From: Deltaproteobacteria bacterium
GTDB taxonomy: Bacteria > Myxococcota > JADLHZ01
Assembly (NCBI GenBank): GCA_020848545.1
Contig: JADLHZ010000044.1
Coordinates: forward strand, 124,001 to 188,000
Reading direction: 5' to 3'
Length of the DNA stretch: 64,000 nt
Positions 62,747 through 64,000 of this stretch are shown here, in pieces. A program made the position numbers and the translations under genes. Within the stretch, counting starts at the first letter, position 1. Every line of letters begins with the position of its first letter. The notes beneath the pieces are model-generated. The model was given only the letters and a program-made list of their open reading frames with translations. It was not told where the DNA came from and made no database searches.

Positions 62747-63675
62747 GCTACGTCGAACCGTTCGATCTTCACGGCGGCTTGCTGCTCCACGCCGACGCGC
62801 CGAAGCGTCCGGAGCTCGCGTGCGAGTACGCGTTGAAGCGGGAGAAGAACGCGACGTCGTACGTGCTGCGGCTCGCGATCGCCGGTGAAGCGCGGATGTG
62901 GTTTCGCATCGACGACTGGTGGAGCGCCGTCACGATGGCGCGCGCCGACGGCGAGGTGGCGATCGTCGATCCGATCCGCGCCGCGACCGTGCGCGAGACG
63001 AAGGACTGGCTGCGCTACTTCGCCGACGCGTTGATCCGCTCGCCGCGAACGCCCCTGCACCAAGGGACCTTCTGGCTGACCCCGCTCGTCGAGACGAAGC
63101 GGCACAAGCGGCTGCCGCCCTACGTGAAGCCGCTGACGGACGTCGGGCGAACGTTCGCCCGCGGCCGGGAGGTGTGGGAGCCGAAGCACTACGGCGCGAT
63201 CTGGCCGCTGCGGAGCGCGTCAAACAACGACTCGGGACGCGTGAAGATGTGGAGGAAGCACGCGCGCGCCGGAACGTTGCCGCCGATCCTCTTGCTCCTC
63301 GTCTCGCCGATCGAAGGCTACATCTTGCTCGACGGCCATGATCGCCTGCTCGCCGCGCTGCTCGAGCACAAGCGACCAGGGGCGATCGCGCTCGCACATC
63401 TCAGCGACGACGCGCGAAACGCCGGCCACTTGTCGTGGCAGCGCGCGCTCGAAGAGCAGCTCGCGAAGGCGCGCACCGAGCGCTTCTCACAGCAGACCAT
63501 CGAGCGCTTCAACCTGCAGCTGATCATGGCGCACGGCGCCGATCGCTACGAGGCGCGCACCCGGTGCTATCCGATGCGCGGCGGGCTCGCGGGCTTTCGC
63601 GCCGAGGTGAAGCGCGCCGTGAGCCATCCCGACATCGCTTCCGACCTCGCAGGCATTGCGCGGCGGCGGCGCTGA
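62743..63675 (+). CDS. Unknown protein with ParB-like DGHDR motif
   Basis: 310 residues from GTG 62743, overlapping the preceding stop. Residues 1-70 are beta-rich. In the C-terminal half, ILLLLVSPIEGYILLDGHDRLLAALLEHK resembles the 'strand plus DGHHR' core of ParB/sulfiredoxin-fold proteins. Here the motif is DGHDR. A preceding KHYGAIWPLRSASNND segment could form part of the same fold. Whether it is a nucleotide-binding ParB-like domain cannot be judged by eye. Ends 16 bp before the acyl-CoA synthetase gene. Confidence 0.6.
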   Translation: MSYVEPFDLHGGLLLHADAPKRPELACEYALKREKNATSYVLRLAIAGEARMWFRIDDWWSAVTMARADGEVAIVDPIRAATVRETKDWLRYFADALIRSPRTPLHQGTFWLTPLVETKRHKRLPPYVKPLTDVGRTFARGREVWEPKHYGAIWPLRSASNNDSGRVKMWRKHARAGTLPPILLLLVSPIEGYILLDGHDRLLAALLEHKRPGAIALAHLSDDARNAGHLSWQRALEEQLAKARTERFSQQTIERFNLQLIMAHGADRYEARTRCYPMRGGLAGFRAEVKRAVSHPDIASDLAGIARRRR

Positions 63676-63691
63676 CACTAAGTCGCTTGGC

Positions 63692-64000
63692 ATGAAGACC
63701 CACTTAGACTTCGTCTACGAGCATGAGACGCAGATCCCCGACCGGCCGTGGCTGACGCAACCGATGGGCGGCGGCGCGCTCGAAGAGTACACCTGGAAGC
63801 GCGGCATGGACGAAGCGCGGCGCATGGCGGCGCACCTCGGCACGCTCGGCTTCGCGCCGAAGACCAAGATCGCGATCTTCGCCAAGAACAACGCGTGGTG
63901 GCTGATCAGCGATCTGGCGATTTGGATGGCAGGGCACGTCTCGGTGCCGGTCTATCCGACGCTCGCCGCCGGCAGCATCAAGCAGATCCTGGAGCACAGC
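63692..64000 (+). CDS. AMP-forming acyl-CoA synthetase (N-terminal part, cut by the window edge)
   Basis: 103 codons from ATG 63692 to the edge. The sequence has the start of a long-chain fatty-acid-CoA ligase: EEYTWKRGMDEARRMAAHL, GFAPKTKIAIFAKNNAWWL, and the ISDLAIWMAGHVSVPVYPT segment, with LAAGSIKQILEHS aligned to the usual first AMP-binding subdomain. It would activate fatty acids with ATP and CoA. The catalytic ATP-binding motifs lie beyond the window. Confidence 0.88.
   Translation, partial: MKTHLDFVYEHETQIPDRPWLTQPMGGGALEEYTWKRGMDEARRMAAHLGTLGFAPKTKIAIFAKNNAWWLISDLAIWMAGHVSVPVYPTLAAGSIKQILEHS

Overview
The window is a high-GC bacterial chromosome segment, most likely from a myxobacterium-like lineage (Myxococcota). 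The reasons are a Hanks-type Ser/Thr kinase, a response regulator with paired receiver and PATAN-like domains, many exported lipoproteins and beta-barrel-type proteins, a giant Calx-beta protein, and large hypothetical proteins with low-complexity N-termini. I placed it by gene content only; there is no rRNA, tRNA, transposase, integrase or CRISPR array that I can see.

Layout. 1-9 kb: tail of an unknown gene, an intrinsic terminator, the gene for transcription terminator Rho, a peroxiredoxin C-terminal remnant, a SNF2-family helicase followed by a DGQHR (DndB-like) protein, and a coupled trio of envelope genes. 8.9-20.5 kb: the most unusual region. A kinase gene overlaps a small 'DWDD' protein gene. 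This diverges from a 1087-residue protein gene followed 7 bp later by a small TPR gene. A second, paralogous set (DWDD protein, 1170-residue protein, TPR protein, in the same divergent arrangement) lies about 5 kb further on, with a third TPR paralogue between them. I read this as a duplicated module of large, possibly exported or structural proteins with dedicated TPR partners. The arrangement recalls type III secretion substrates and class II chaperones, but no secretion apparatus gene is present, so this is inference.

20.5-31 kb: a TauE-type permease, an exported 5'-nucleotidase, an 804-residue unknown protein with a possible CYTH-like stretch, then a tight operon of a pyruvate-kinase-like protein with a very large extra N-terminal region, a CYTH triphosphatase, a CMP-kinase-like P-loop protein and a trailing unknown. 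Several of these begin with Ala/Pro/Thr/Ser-rich tails like those of the giant proteins. 31-46 kb: a 4610-residue exported protein with 30 Calx-beta repeats, followed by an OmpA-family porin with thrombospondin-type calcium-binding repeats.

46-64 kb: an exported lipase-like lipoprotein; an operon of a double-receiver response regulator and two methyltransferases; a TolQ/ExbD motor pair with DUF4159 and VWA-type proteins; an SRPBCC protein with a histone-H1-like tail; a Tat-exported alanine-racemase-like lipoprotein; a GapN-like aldehyde dehydrogenase; secreted and hypothetical proteins; and the first 103 codons of an AMP-forming acyl-CoA synthetase cut by the window edge. Functions come from motif recognition by eye; no database search was run.
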